Source: JAGOUU01 sp964387745 (lineage in GTDB: Bacteria > Pseudomonadota > Gammaproteobacteria > JAGOUU01). Taken from it: a DNA stretch of 5,528 nucleotides. Where the stretch lies: assembly GCA_964387745.1 (NCBI GenBank), contig CAYLXL010000069.1, positions 1 to 5,528 on the forward strand. The letters run 5' to 3'. The notes under the pieces were generated by a model that was not told where the DNA came from, ran no database searches, and saw only the letters and a program-made list of their open reading frames with translations. Below are positions 1-5,400 of this stretch, piece by piece. The position numbers and the translations under genes were made by a program. How positions within the stretch are numbered: position 1 is the first letter of the stretch; the number at the start of each line of letters is the position of its first letter.

Positions 1-9
1 TCGTCTGTA

Positions 10-22
10 TGGTATATATATT
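10..22 (+). promoter_or_regulatory. Extended -10 box for the exported helical protein gene
   Basis: TG at 10-11 followed by one base and TATATA at 13-18 makes an extended -10 element. Counting seven bases from the end of the hexamer puts the predicted transcription start at base 25, the A of the ATG, so the mRNA would be leaderless. The alternating TA run (13-21) allows other registers by two bases. The -35 region lies outside the window. Confidence 0.5.
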
Positions 23-24
23 GT

Positions 25-549
25 ATGAAAAAGTTGATTTCCCCTTTATTTATAGTGCTTTCCCTCCTCGCCGTACCCACGGCTTTTGGTTATGCGCAGG
101 CTGCACCGGCCGTGATTAATGCAAATACCCATGCAAAACCAGTGGTTTCTGCAGCAGCTCCTGATGAAACCCTCCTCCCTCTCGGTACCCGCCGCGACAA
201 TGTTGTCCTCCAGCTCACTGATATCAACACCCGTTTGACTACATTTACGGCACGTACTCAGCTCGCGCTCGATCGTCTCGCCCAAAAGAATATTGGAACA
301 GGTAAGGCACAGGCAGAATTGACCATTGCAACCAACGACCTTGCTTCAGCAAAGCTCGCACTTGATGCACTCGCAAAGATTGAAATCCCTGAAGAAAACC
401 AGGAGAAAGTAACACTTGAGATCAAGGCTTCAGTACAGAAAATCCAGGACCAGCTCAAGGATGCACGTGCTCACCTCATCACCACCCTCTCAATACTCAA
501 GACTACCCTTACTGCAACTGTAGACAGCATCGATAACCCTCTCCAATAA
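25..549 (+). CDS. Exported alpha-helical (coiled-coil-like) protein of unknown function
   Basis: This is a 174-residue protein with a clear Sec signal peptide: a KK n-region at residues 2-3, a hydrophobic core at about 4-22, and a likely cleavage after AQA at 24-26. An Ala/Pro/Val-rich linker runs to about residue 55. The rest (about 57-165) is predicted helical, with heptad-like Leu/Ile/Ala spacing broken by NIGTG (89-93) and IPEE (121-124), suggesting two or three helices folded into a bundle. No catalytic motif is visible. Proteins with a signal peptide plus a helical hairpin are frequent in Parcubacteria-type genomes, and the central segment resembles them in style, but I assign no family. 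The ATG is preceded by a -10 box rather than a ribosome binding site. The stop lies one base before the next gene, a membrane protein, so the two are probably co-transcribed and may act together at the cell surface. Confidence 0.85.
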   Translation: MKKLISPLFIVLSLLAVPTAFGYAQAAPAVINANTHAKPVVSAAAPDETLLPLGTRRDNVVLQLTDINTRLTTFTARTQLALDRLAQKNIGTGKAQAELTIATNDLASAKLALDALAKIEIPEENQEKVTLEIKASVQKIQDQLKDARAHLITTLSILKTTLTATVDSIDNPLQ

Positions 550-550
550 C

Positions 551-859
551 ATGCGTCAGTCTGAATTCGGAACAACCGTATTCGAACAAGTACCCCGCGA
601 ATTTAATGGCGGAAAGAATAGAAATCATTTTCCATGGGCGATGGCCATCGTCATTCTCGTGGTTATTTTATTTGGTACATTCTGGTTTTATGAACAACGT
701 ACCAATGAACTCCTTGCACCGAGCACCCAAGAAATTGTTATTCCTGCCACCGAAGACATGTCGGTAGCTCCTGCTCCAAATGAACAAGGAGTATCCATCG
801 GAGACCTCCAAGCCGCAGCGGTGAATACTGCAATTCCTGATTTTTCAAAAGAGTTTTAA
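551..859 (+). CDS. Single-pass membrane protein, unknown function
   Basis: This 102-residue protein has a polar N-terminal segment (1-27) containing R16, K22 and R24, then one transmembrane helix at about 28-47, rich in Ile/Val/Leu and ending in FGTFWFY. A Pro/Ala/Glu-rich C-terminal tail of about 55 residues follows. The basic flank before the helix suggests an N-in, C-out orientation with the acidic tail outside. No Cys, lipobox or known domain is seen. It starts one base after the stop of the exported helical protein and has no Shine-Dalgarno sequence, so translation probably depends on termination-reinitiation from the upstream gene. A partnership with that exported protein is inferred from the gene pairing only. 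I see no terminator hairpin after the stop codon; the next promoter begins 15 bases downstream. Confidence 0.8.
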   Translation: MRQSEFGTTVFEQVPREFNGGKNRNHFPWAMAIVILVVILFGTFWFYEQRTNELLAPSTQEIVIPATEDMSVAPAPNEQGVSIGDLQAAAVNTAIPDFSKEF

Positions 860-873
860 ATTTCTCGTCTCAT

Positions 874-901
874 TTGACATTCAAAAACTATGTAGTAGGA
901 T
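874..901 (+). promoter_or_regulatory. Sigma70-type promoter for the AT-rich orphan gene
   Basis: TTGACA at 874-879, a 16-base spacer, then TAGGAT at 896-901. The -35 is a perfect consensus and the -10 matches TAnnnT. The predicted start near 908 gives a leader of about 40 bases. A second -10-like box, TAAACT at 935-940, lies seven bases before the ATG and could alternatively give a leaderless transcript; it has no obvious -35. Confidence 0.6.
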
Positions 902-947
902 GGAACAAACGGTAATTTATATTTAACTCACTTCTAAACTTTTATAA

Positions 948-1301
948 ATGAATACAAACTATTTCCATCCTGAGTACATCAACGAATTAGGGAAGAATCC
1001 CTTATCTCAGGACGAAAAACTTAAAGGCAATAAACTGTTTTTGAAATTTATGGATCTTGATGATACTAAATCTGATAAATGGATCATAGATTGTGCATTA
1101 TATGATCAGTCATGGGATGAGCTAATGAAGATTGCATTGAAAATTACTAGTTTCTGGACTGAAAATAGTTCAGACATGAATGGATTGAGATTCAAGTACA
1201 AGCACATGATGTTCCATCAGATTATGGATTTCAATTTTCTATATCGTCAGAGCATGGCATTTGTTGAAGCATACAACGAATGGCTACCCACGCAAGAATA
1301 A
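948..1301 (+). CDS. AT-rich orphan protein, unknown function
   Basis: This 117-residue soluble protein has no signal peptide or membrane segment. It is rich in aromatic residues, Met, Lys and Asp. Aromatic clusters sit at the N terminus (YFHPEY, residues 5-10) and in the C-terminal half (FKYKHMMFHQ and FNFLYR, about residues 82-99). Predicted structure is mostly helical. I do not recognise the family. Base composition is unlike its neighbours: by hand count bases 961-1260 are about 34% G+C, while two 60-base blocks of the following trigger factor gene are about 55-57%. That contrast, together with its own promoter and terminator, suggests horizontal acquisition or a fast-evolving accessory gene. 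No Shine-Dalgarno sequence precedes the ATG. A small regulator, toxin-antitoxin component or phage-derived protein are all possible and none is shown. Confidence 0.7.
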   Translation: MNTNYFHPEYINELGKNPLSQDEKLKGNKLFLKFMDLDDTKSDKWIIDCALYDQSWDELMKIALKITSFWTENSSDMNGLRFKYKHMMFHQIMDFNFLYRQSMAFVEAYNEWLPTQE

Positions 1302-1321
1302 CAGGATTATTCATTTTTATT

Positions 1322-1346
1322 AAAACAGACCGAGGTCTGTTTTTTT
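1322..1346 (+). terminator. Intrinsic terminator after the AT-rich orphan gene
   Basis: CAGAC (1326-1330) pairs with GTCTG (1335-1339) around a CGAG tetraloop, extended by A1322-A1325 against the first T residues of a seven-T run (1340-1346). It isolates the orphan gene from the trigger factor promoter downstream. Confidence 0.8.
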
Positions 1347-1387
1347 ATTTTCTAATATTCCTAGTAATTCCCCTATTTCCCTCCTTG

Positions 1388-1396
1388 TGCTAGAAT
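1388..1396 (+). promoter_or_regulatory. Extended -10 promoter of the trigger factor gene
   Basis: TG (1388-1389), C, then TAGAAT (1391-1396). No -35 is recognisable 16-18 bases upstream, as expected for an extended -10 promoter. The predicted start falls at 1403-1405, at or within two bases of the ATG at 1405, so the mRNA is probably leaderless. The box also overlaps the in-frame GTG at 1387, which argues against that codon as the start. Confidence 0.6.
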
Positions 1397-1404
1397 CTCC
1401 TCCT

Positions 1405-2439
1405 ATGAATAATCCATTTAGCGTAACCGTAACCCCAACCGAAAAGAGTACTGTTGAAATCAAAGGTGAAATCACCTGGGAGGCATTTGCTGCATATGAA
1501 GAAAAGGCCTTTAGTCGCCTTGCGGGCATGCTTGAACTCGATGGATTCCGCAAAGGTGCGGTGCCTGCAGAGATCGCAAAGAAGCACCTCGCTGATGAAA
1601 TGGTGCTCGCCGACATGGCAGAACTTGCAATCCAGGCTCACTACCCAGAAATCATGAAGGAGCAGAACCTCGACATCATCGGTCGCCCCGACCTCGCTAT
1701 CACAAAGATTGCTCGCGGCAATGCACTCGGATTCACCATTCGTGCAGCAGTGCTCCCTGAGATCAAACTCCCTGACTACAAGAAGCTCGCGGGAGCAATT
1801 GTGGCAACACCGGCAAAAGAAGTGACCGAAGCTGACGTTGATAAGGTTGTCGAAGACCTCCGCCAAGTTCGCGCATACGGTCATGTCCACAGTGCTGATG
1901 ACAACCATGAACACGCAGAAGAACTTCCTGAAGTAAACGATGAGTTTGCAAAATCATTTGGTGCATTTGAAACGGTTGCAGAGATGCGCACAAAGGTCAA
2001 AGAAAATCTGATAAATGAAAGCACCCATGAGGCACAAGACAAGCGTCGTATCGCAATCATGGAGTCTATCGTTTCCGCAACACCATTTGAAATACCTGAG
2101 ATCCTTATCCAGTCAGAACAAGAAAAGATGCTCTCACAGATCGAAGCTGATATTGCACGCTCTGGTGCAACCCTCGAAGGCTATCTGGAGCATACAAAAA
2201 AGACTCGTGAGGAACTCCTCGCAGACTTCAAACCAGAAGCTGAGAAGCGTGCACATTTCCAGCTGACCCTGCATGCGATTGCAAAGGCTGAGAAACTTGC
2301 TCCGACTGATGAAGAAGTAAAAGCTGAAGCTGAAAAGATGATGCAGATGTATCCCGGTGCAGACATGGCACGAGCCGAAGCCTATGCTGATCTGATCCTC
2401 ACGAACGAAAAAGTATTTGCATTACTCGAAGGAAAATAA
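1405..2439 (+). CDS. tig: Trigger factor lacking the PPIase (FKBP) domain
   Basis: This 344-residue ribosome-associated chaperone would bind near the peptide exit tunnel and shield nascent chains. The N-terminal ribosome-binding domain (about 1-115) carries the hallmark GFRKGAVP at 47-54, equivalent to the GFRKGKVP loop that docks on ribosomal protein L23. The sequence continues through the usual linker (VTEADVDKVVEDLR, about 140-153), but the roughly 90-residue FKBP-like prolyl isomerase domain is absent. In its place is a short histidine-rich bridge (about 160-173, four His). The C-terminal chaperone arms begin immediately after, at LPEVNDEFAKSFG (174-186), and continue as helices to the end. 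The E. coli protein has 432 residues, so the difference matches loss of that one domain. ATG 1405 is chosen over GTG 1387 because the GTG lies inside the promoter. There is no Shine-Dalgarno sequence; CTCCTCCT directly precedes the ATG. The gene stands alone between terminators, near clpP as in many bacteria. Confidence 0.9.
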   Translation: MNNPFSVTVTPTEKSTVEIKGEITWEAFAAYEEKAFSRLAGMLELDGFRKGAVPAEIAKKHLADEMVLADMAELAIQAHYPEIMKEQNLDIIGRPDLAITKIARGNALGFTIRAAVLPEIKLPDYKKLAGAIVATPAKEVTEADVDKVVEDLRQVRAYGHVHSADDNHEHAEELPEVNDEFAKSFGAFETVAEMRTKVKENLINESTHEAQDKRRIAIMESIVSATPFEIPEILIQSEQEKMLSQIEADIARSGATLEGYLEHTKKTREELLADFKPEAEKRAHFQLTLHAIAKAEKLAPTDEEVKAEAEKMMQMYPGADMARAEAYADLILTNEKVFALLEGK

Positions 2440-2449
2440 ACAGGGATGT

Positions 2450-2479
2450 AAAAAACCGACGGATGCACCGTCGGTTTTT
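2450..2479 (+). terminator. Bidirectional terminator after trigger factor
   Basis: A strong hairpin: CCGACGG (2456-2462) and CCGTCGG (2468-2474) around the loop ATGCA, flanked by A2450-A2455 and T2475-T2479. It has a T tract on both strands, so it can end the trigger factor transcript and also a minus-strand transcript coming from the clpP upstream region. Confidence 0.85.
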
Positions 2480-2582
2480 AATTGATACACCCTGGTAACA
2501 GATCCGGATAGTCGGGTATTTCTATTATCTGGGAGTTATCACATTGAGCTTGCAAAAGAATTGTATAATCGTACATTGGCAT
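2478..2582 (-). CDS. Possible 34-codon peptide in the clpP upstream region
   Basis: An ATG at 2582 opens a 34-residue minus-strand frame ending in TAA at 2478-2480, at the edge of the bidirectional terminator. It begins MPMYDYTILL and ends PDYPDLLPGCIN. It lies seven bases downstream of the start predicted for a minus-strand promoter at 2596-2623, the same short-leader layout seen for other genes here. The pattern Y-T-I-L-L, then hydrophobic residues leading into IPDYPDLLPGC, loosely recalls the N-terminal strands and P-x-LPGC turn of HicB-type proteins. The resemblance is short, contains an insertion, and may be chance or a decayed remnant. The frame extends upstream to a GTG at 2660, but that part overlaps both promoters. 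Whether it is translated is unknown. Confidence 0.25.
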   Translation of the reverse strand: MPMYDYTILLQAQCDNSQIIEIPDYPDLLPGCIN

Positions 2583-2595
2583 TGTATTTGCGCTA

Positions 2596-2623
2596 ACTCT
2601 ACGCTTTTTGCAAAAGATGTCAA
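2596..2623 (-). promoter_or_regulatory. Minus-strand promoter overlapping the clpP promoter
   Basis: On the minus strand, TTGACA (2623 down to 2618), a 16-base spacer, then TAGAGT (2601 down to 2596). The predicted start is near 2589, reading towards the terminator at 2450-2479, for a transcript of about 140 bases. It overlaps the -35 of the plus-strand clpP promoter, so the two would compete for polymerase if both are active. Confidence 0.4.
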
Positions 2624-2636
2624 TCGAGGCTATAGT
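2608..2636 (+). promoter_or_regulatory. Main promoter candidate for clpP-rny
   Basis: TTGCAA (2608-2613), a 17-base spacer and TATAGT (2631-2636) give a good sigma70-type promoter with a start near 2643 and a leader of about 68 bases. Closer to the gene, TAACTT (2695-2700) is a TAnnnT box ten bases before ATG 2711 and could give a second, nearly leaderless start. Further upstream, TATAAT at 2564-2569 has only TTGAGC at a 14-base spacing and is weaker. Confidence 0.5.
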
Positions 2637-2710
2637 GTACCCATACTGTCTGTCCGCCACGCTGTTTTACCAATCAGTACCCATTATTCCCTTTTAACTT
2701 TTTGAACACT

Positions 2711-3301
2711 ATGCTTATCCCAACCGTTATTGAAAAAACTTCCGGAGGTGAGCGCGCATACGACATCTATTCGCGCCTCCTCAAAGAACGCATCATTTTC
2801 CTTGCAGGCCCGATTGACGACCATGTTGCAAACCTTGTGATTGCCCAGCTTCTGTTTCTCGCAAACGAAGACCCAAAGAAAGACATCAGTCTCTACATCA
2901 ACTCCCCAGGTGGGTCAGTGACAGCAGGCCTTGCAATCCTCGACACGATGAATTTTATTAAACCAGATGTTTCAACAATCTGTATTGGTGTGGCTGCATC
3001 AATGGGATCACATCTTCTTGCTGCAGGAGCAAAAGGTAAACGCTATGCGCTCCCAAATTCTGAAATCATGATTCATCAACCACACGGAGGTTTTGAGGGA
3101 CAAGTTACCGATATTGAGATCACCGCAAAACAAATGCTCAAACTTCGCCATCGACTTAATGAAATCTTTGCAAAAAATACTGGTCAAAAAATTACGCAGA
3201 TTGAAAAAGATATGGAGCGTGACTTTTATATGGGATCCGATGACGCAAAGAAATACGGCATCATTGATGCAGTCATTACCAAGCCAATAGCAGTCAAATA
3301 A
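2711..3301 (+). CDS. clpP: ATP-dependent Clp protease proteolytic subunit
   Basis: A 196-residue serine peptidase (family S14) that forms the barrel-shaped core of Clp proteases and degrades substrates unfolded and delivered by a Clp ATPase. Counted from ATG 2711, the catalytic triad falls at S97 (GVAASMG), H122 (MIHQPHGG) and D171 (ERDFYM), the same numbers as mature E. coli ClpP. The oligomerisation and oxyanion region SPGGSV is at about 65-70. An in-frame TTG at 2702 would add three residues, but MLIPTVIE is a typical ClpP N terminus, which favours the ATG. There is no propeptide or Shine-Dalgarno sequence. No clpX or other Clp ATPase is in the window. The rny start codon follows the stop after one base, so the two form an operon. 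One small oddity is SMGSHLLAAG, where SMGAFLLAAG is more usual; the active serine is unaffected. Confidence 0.97.
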   Translation: MLIPTVIEKTSGGERAYDIYSRLLKERIIFLAGPIDDHVANLVIAQLLFLANEDPKKDISLYINSPGGSVTAGLAILDTMNFIKPDVSTICIGVAASMGSHLLAAGAKGKRYALPNSEIMIHQPHGGFEGQVTDIEITAKQMLKLRHRLNEIFAKNTGQKITQIEKDMERDFYMGSDDAKKYGIIDAVITKPIAVK

Positions 3302-3302
3302 T

Positions 3303-4826
3303 ATGATTGCCAGCAATGTCCTGGCTGTTGGTATCGCAATAGCTGGTATCGCGATCGGTTACACGATCCGTGCACTCATGTTCCTGCTTCGCAAGAACTC
3401 GCTCGAACTCTCTGTTTCAGAGCGTCTGATGAACGCACGTGAACAGGCCCAGAAAATCGTTGACGACGCAAAACAAAAAGCAGAACTCCTCCACGAGGAA
3501 ATCCGCATCACGGAAAAAGAAAAAGATCTCGACTTTCGTCAGACTGAAGAACGCCTCGTGAAAAAGGAGTCCTTGCTTGATCTCCGCCAAGCTGAACTCG
3601 ATGAACAAGTTAGAACTATTGAACAGAAGAACATCCGCACTGATGCGCTTATGAAACAGGCAGAGAACTTGGTAGAGGAACGTCTCACCACACTTGAGAA
3701 CATTACACTCATTAGCCGTGAAGATGCCAAGGCAGTATTGCTCGATGAAGTGGAGCGCCAGTACCAAGAAGACTTTGCAGTACGCAGTCGCAAACTTGAA
3801 CTACAATCCCTCGATGCACTCACTGAACGCGCACGCGACATCCTCACCACCACCATCCAGAGGCTCGCAGTACCGACTGCAAATGAACTCACTACCGCAA
3901 CTGTCGTTCTCCAAAATGAAGAGGTAAAAGGGAAAATCATCGGAAAGGAAGGTCGCAATATTCGCGCATTTGAAAGGCTTGCTGGTGTTGAACTTCTCAT
4001 TGATGAAGTACCAAATGCCATCATCGTGTCATGCTACGATCCGGTTCGCCGTGCGATTGCGACAGCGGCACTGGAAAGCTTGATCAAAGATGGTCGTATC
4101 CAACCTGCAAAAATCGAAGAAGAAGTAGAGAAAGCAAAGGCTATGATTCATGAAACGATCAAAGAGAAAGGTGCTGCAGCAGTATACGAATGCGGCATCT
4201 ACAACTTTGACCCTCGACTTGTTGCCATACTCGGGCGTCTTCACTTCCGGACAAGCTACGGACAAAATGTTCTGCAGCACTCCATCGAAATGGCACACCT
4301 TGCGAGCATGCTCGCTGCCGAAGTCGGCGCTGATGTGTATATCGCAAAGGCAGGCGCACTTGTACACGATATCGGAAAAGCGCTCGATCATGAGTTCGAA
4401 GGTACTCATATCGATATTGGTATCAAAGTCATGCGCCGATTCAATACTGATGAAAGAATTATTACTGCAATGAAGAGTCACCACGATGATTGCCCACATG
4501 AAACACTAGAGGCTGTCATTGTACAGACTGCCGATATGATATCAGGTGCTCGCCCTGGCGCACGTCGTGACACAGCAGAAATGTATATCAAACGACTCAG
4601 CGATCTCGAAGGACTCGCCGCAAAGTTTGCCGGCGTTGAAAAAGCATATGCACTCCAAGCAGGACGTGAGATCCGTATCTTTGTTCATCCTGAGACAATC
4701 TCAGACCTCGACGCAAAACATCTCGCTCGTACTATTGCAACGTCCATTGAGACAGAACTTCGCTATCCGGGACAGATCAAAGTGACAATTATACGTGAGA
4801 CAAGGATTACAGATTTTGCGAGATAA
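3303..4826 (+). CDS. rny: Ribonuclease Y (membrane-anchored endoribonuclease)
   Basis: This 507-residue enzyme (B. subtilis RNase Y has 520) initiates mRNA decay by endonucleolytic cleavage at the inner face of the membrane. The order is canonical. An N-terminal transmembrane helix (about 5-28) is followed by a long charged coiled coil (about 35-185). Next comes a KH RNA-binding domain (about 205-265) with the loop GKEG at 214-217. The HD phosphohydrolase domain follows, with H326 (LQHSIEM), the metal-binding H355-D356 (LVHDIGKALDHE), H393-H394 and D411 (QTADMIS), then the family signature ARPGARRDT. The C-terminal part (about 435-507) ends PGQIKVTIIRETR, typical of the family. All expected metal-binding residues are present, so it should be active. 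It starts one base after the clpP stop without a Shine-Dalgarno sequence, implying translational coupling. Pairing with clpP places protein and RNA turnover under one promoter. Confidence 0.97.
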   Translation: MIASNVLAVGIAIAGIAIGYTIRALMFLLRKNSLELSVSERLMNAREQAQKIVDDAKQKAELLHEEIRITEKEKDLDFRQTEERLVKKESLLDLRQAELDEQVRTIEQKNIRTDALMKQAENLVEERLTTLENITLISREDAKAVLLDEVERQYQEDFAVRSRKLELQSLDALTERARDILTTTIQRLAVPTANELTTATVVLQNEEVKGKIIGKEGRNIRAFERLAGVELLIDEVPNAIIVSCYDPVRRAIATAALESLIKDGRIQPAKIEEEVEKAKAMIHETIKEKGAAAVYECGIYNFDPRLVAILGRLHFRTSYGQNVLQHSIEMAHLASMLAAEVGADVYIAKAGALVHDIGKALDHEFEGTHIDIGIKVMRRFNTDERIITAMKSHHDDCPHETLEAVIVQTADMISGARPGARRDTAEMYIKRLSDLEGLAAKFAGVEKAYALQAGREIRIFVHPETISDLDAKHLARTIATSIETELRYPGQIKVTIIRETRITDFAR

Positions 4827-4827
4827 C

Positions 4828-4855
4828 AAAAAAACCGCTATCTCAGCGGTTTTTT
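4828..4855 (+). terminator. Bidirectional terminator between rny and the convergent gene
   Basis: ACCGC (4834-4838) and GCGGT (4846-4850) pair around the seven-base loop TATCTCA, extended by A4829-A4833 with T4851-T4855. T tracts occur on both strands. It starts just after the rny stop and lies just past the stop of the minus-strand gene at 4858, so one hairpin serves both. Confidence 0.85.
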
Positions 4856-4857
4856 GT

Positions 4858-5121
4858 TTATGCTACTTGTCGTACAGCTTCGAGACATTCAGGTATCGAG
4901 CGGTGTCTACAAAGTGAGACGACTTCTGGATGTTGATTTTGTAGCTCAAGAAGCGCATTCTTTGCATCCTGTATTTCTTCCTTTGTAACATTGACCGCTT
5001 CTGGGTCTGCAAGAAATGCCATATACAGCGGCTGCCCTTCTGTATTTACATCGTCCTGCTCCTTTTCCTTATCATCTTGTGATCGGTTCCCTACCAAGTT
5101 TTCAAATTCGTTTTGTTCCAT
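4858..5121 (-). CDS. Small acidic orphan protein, unknown function
   Basis: Starting at ATG 5121 this is an 87-residue soluble protein. The N-terminal third (1-31) is very polar and acidic (Asp, Glu, Gln, Asn, with DDKEKEQDD at about 19-27) and is likely disordered. A helical segment follows (VTKEEIQDAKNALLELQ, about 48-64), then a C-terminal part with two cysteines in CRHRSIPEC. No signal peptide, membrane segment or known domain is visible. A TTG at 5130 would add three residues, but ATG is preferred. It is convergent with rny and shares its terminator. A disordered acidic tail plus short helices would suit a small adaptor or regulator, but that is speculation. Coding status rests on frame length, a plausible start and the fitted terminator. 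Confidence 0.6.
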   Translation of the reverse strand: MEQNEFENLVGNRSQDDKEKEQDDVNTEGQPLYMAFLADPEAVNVTKEEIQDAKNALLELQNQHPEVVSLCRHRSIPECLEAVRQVA

Positions 5122-5134
5122 ATACAGCAATTAA

Positions 5135-5140
5135 ATCATA
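5135..5140 (-). promoter_or_regulatory. Possible -10 box for the acidic orphan gene
   Basis: TATGAT on the minus strand (5140 down to 5135) predicts a start near 5128 and a leader of about seven bases before ATG 5121. The best -35 at 18 bases, TTCGTG, is poor, so the call is weak. No Shine-Dalgarno sequence is present. Confidence 0.3.
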
Positions 5141-5162
5141 TATAAACCGTCCTGTACACACG

Positions 5163-5189
5163 AAAAAAACCACCTATTTGGTGGTTTTT
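5163..5189 (-). terminator. Terminator of the small membrane protein gene
   Basis: A ten-base-pair stem (5165-5174 with 5180-5189; core CCACC/GGTGG, flanked by A and T runs) has a five-base loop at 5175-5179. Read on the minus strand it ends in a run of seven T (5169 down to 5163), so it best serves the gene at 5208-5375. The plus strand has five T and could terminate weakly as well. Confidence 0.8.
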
Positions 5190-5207
5190 CATGGTTGGAT
5201 TGGATTA

Positions 5208-5375
5208 CTAAACGATAATGTAAACGATTGTACCTATGATCCAGGTGACCAGACAGACGGGTACAGTTTCTCTTCGAGTAGTTTTTTCGACTAAAAATGG
5301 AACAATAATGCTGACAAAAGTCAGAAGGAGGTATGACAGTGGCCATAGAGTCTCCAAAATTTGCTGTGTTTTCAC
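5208..5375 (-). CDS. Small two-helix membrane protein, unknown function
   Basis: A GTG at 5375 opens a 55-residue frame ending in TAG at 5210-5208, with an in-frame TAA just two codons upstream of the GTG. The protein begins MKTQQILETLWPLSYLL. Its first hydrophobic helix spans about 11-29, a short charged loop (EKTTRRET, 30-37) follows, and a second helix (about 39-55) runs to the very C terminus. The basic loop suggests a hairpin with the loop inside. The hydrophobic pattern occurs only in this frame; overlapping frames give polar, cysteine- and histidine-rich sequence typical of shadows. A near-consensus promoter lies upstream and a dedicated terminator downstream, making a complete monocistronic unit. 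Function is unknown. Small hairpin membrane proteins can be transporter or protease accessories, toxins, or other things; nothing here decides. Confidence 0.65.
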   Translation of the reverse strand: MKTQQILETLWPLSYLLLTFVSIIVPFLVEKTTRRETVPVCLVTWIIGTIVYIIV

Positions 5376-5400
5376 TGTTTATAGGATTTAATTTGAAAAC

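Noticed and set aside
860..947. A terminator between the membrane protein gene and the AT-rich orphan
   Set aside because: No hairpin with a following T run could be found; the interval is accounted for by the promoter and leader of the orphan gene.
1387..1404. GTG at 1387 as the start of trigger factor
   Set aside because: The codon lies inside the extended -10 promoter, and the extra residues do not resemble a trigger factor N terminus; ATG 1405 is favoured.
2583..2660. Extension of the minus-strand 34-codon frame up to GTG 2660
   Set aside because: This part covers both overlapping promoters and lies upstream of the predicted minus-strand start, so it would not be transcribed from that promoter.
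3539..4024. Long minus-strand frames opposite rny, tig and clpP
   Set aside because: They are Ser-, Cys- or Phe-rich products of the complement of strongly conserved genes, with no promoter or domain of their own.
5131..5346. Minus-strand frame of 71 codons overlapping the small membrane protein gene
   Set aside because: Its product is rich in Cys, His, Arg and Asn without a pattern, and it runs through the terminator at 5163-5189. The neighbouring frame encodes two clean membrane helices with a promoter and terminator.
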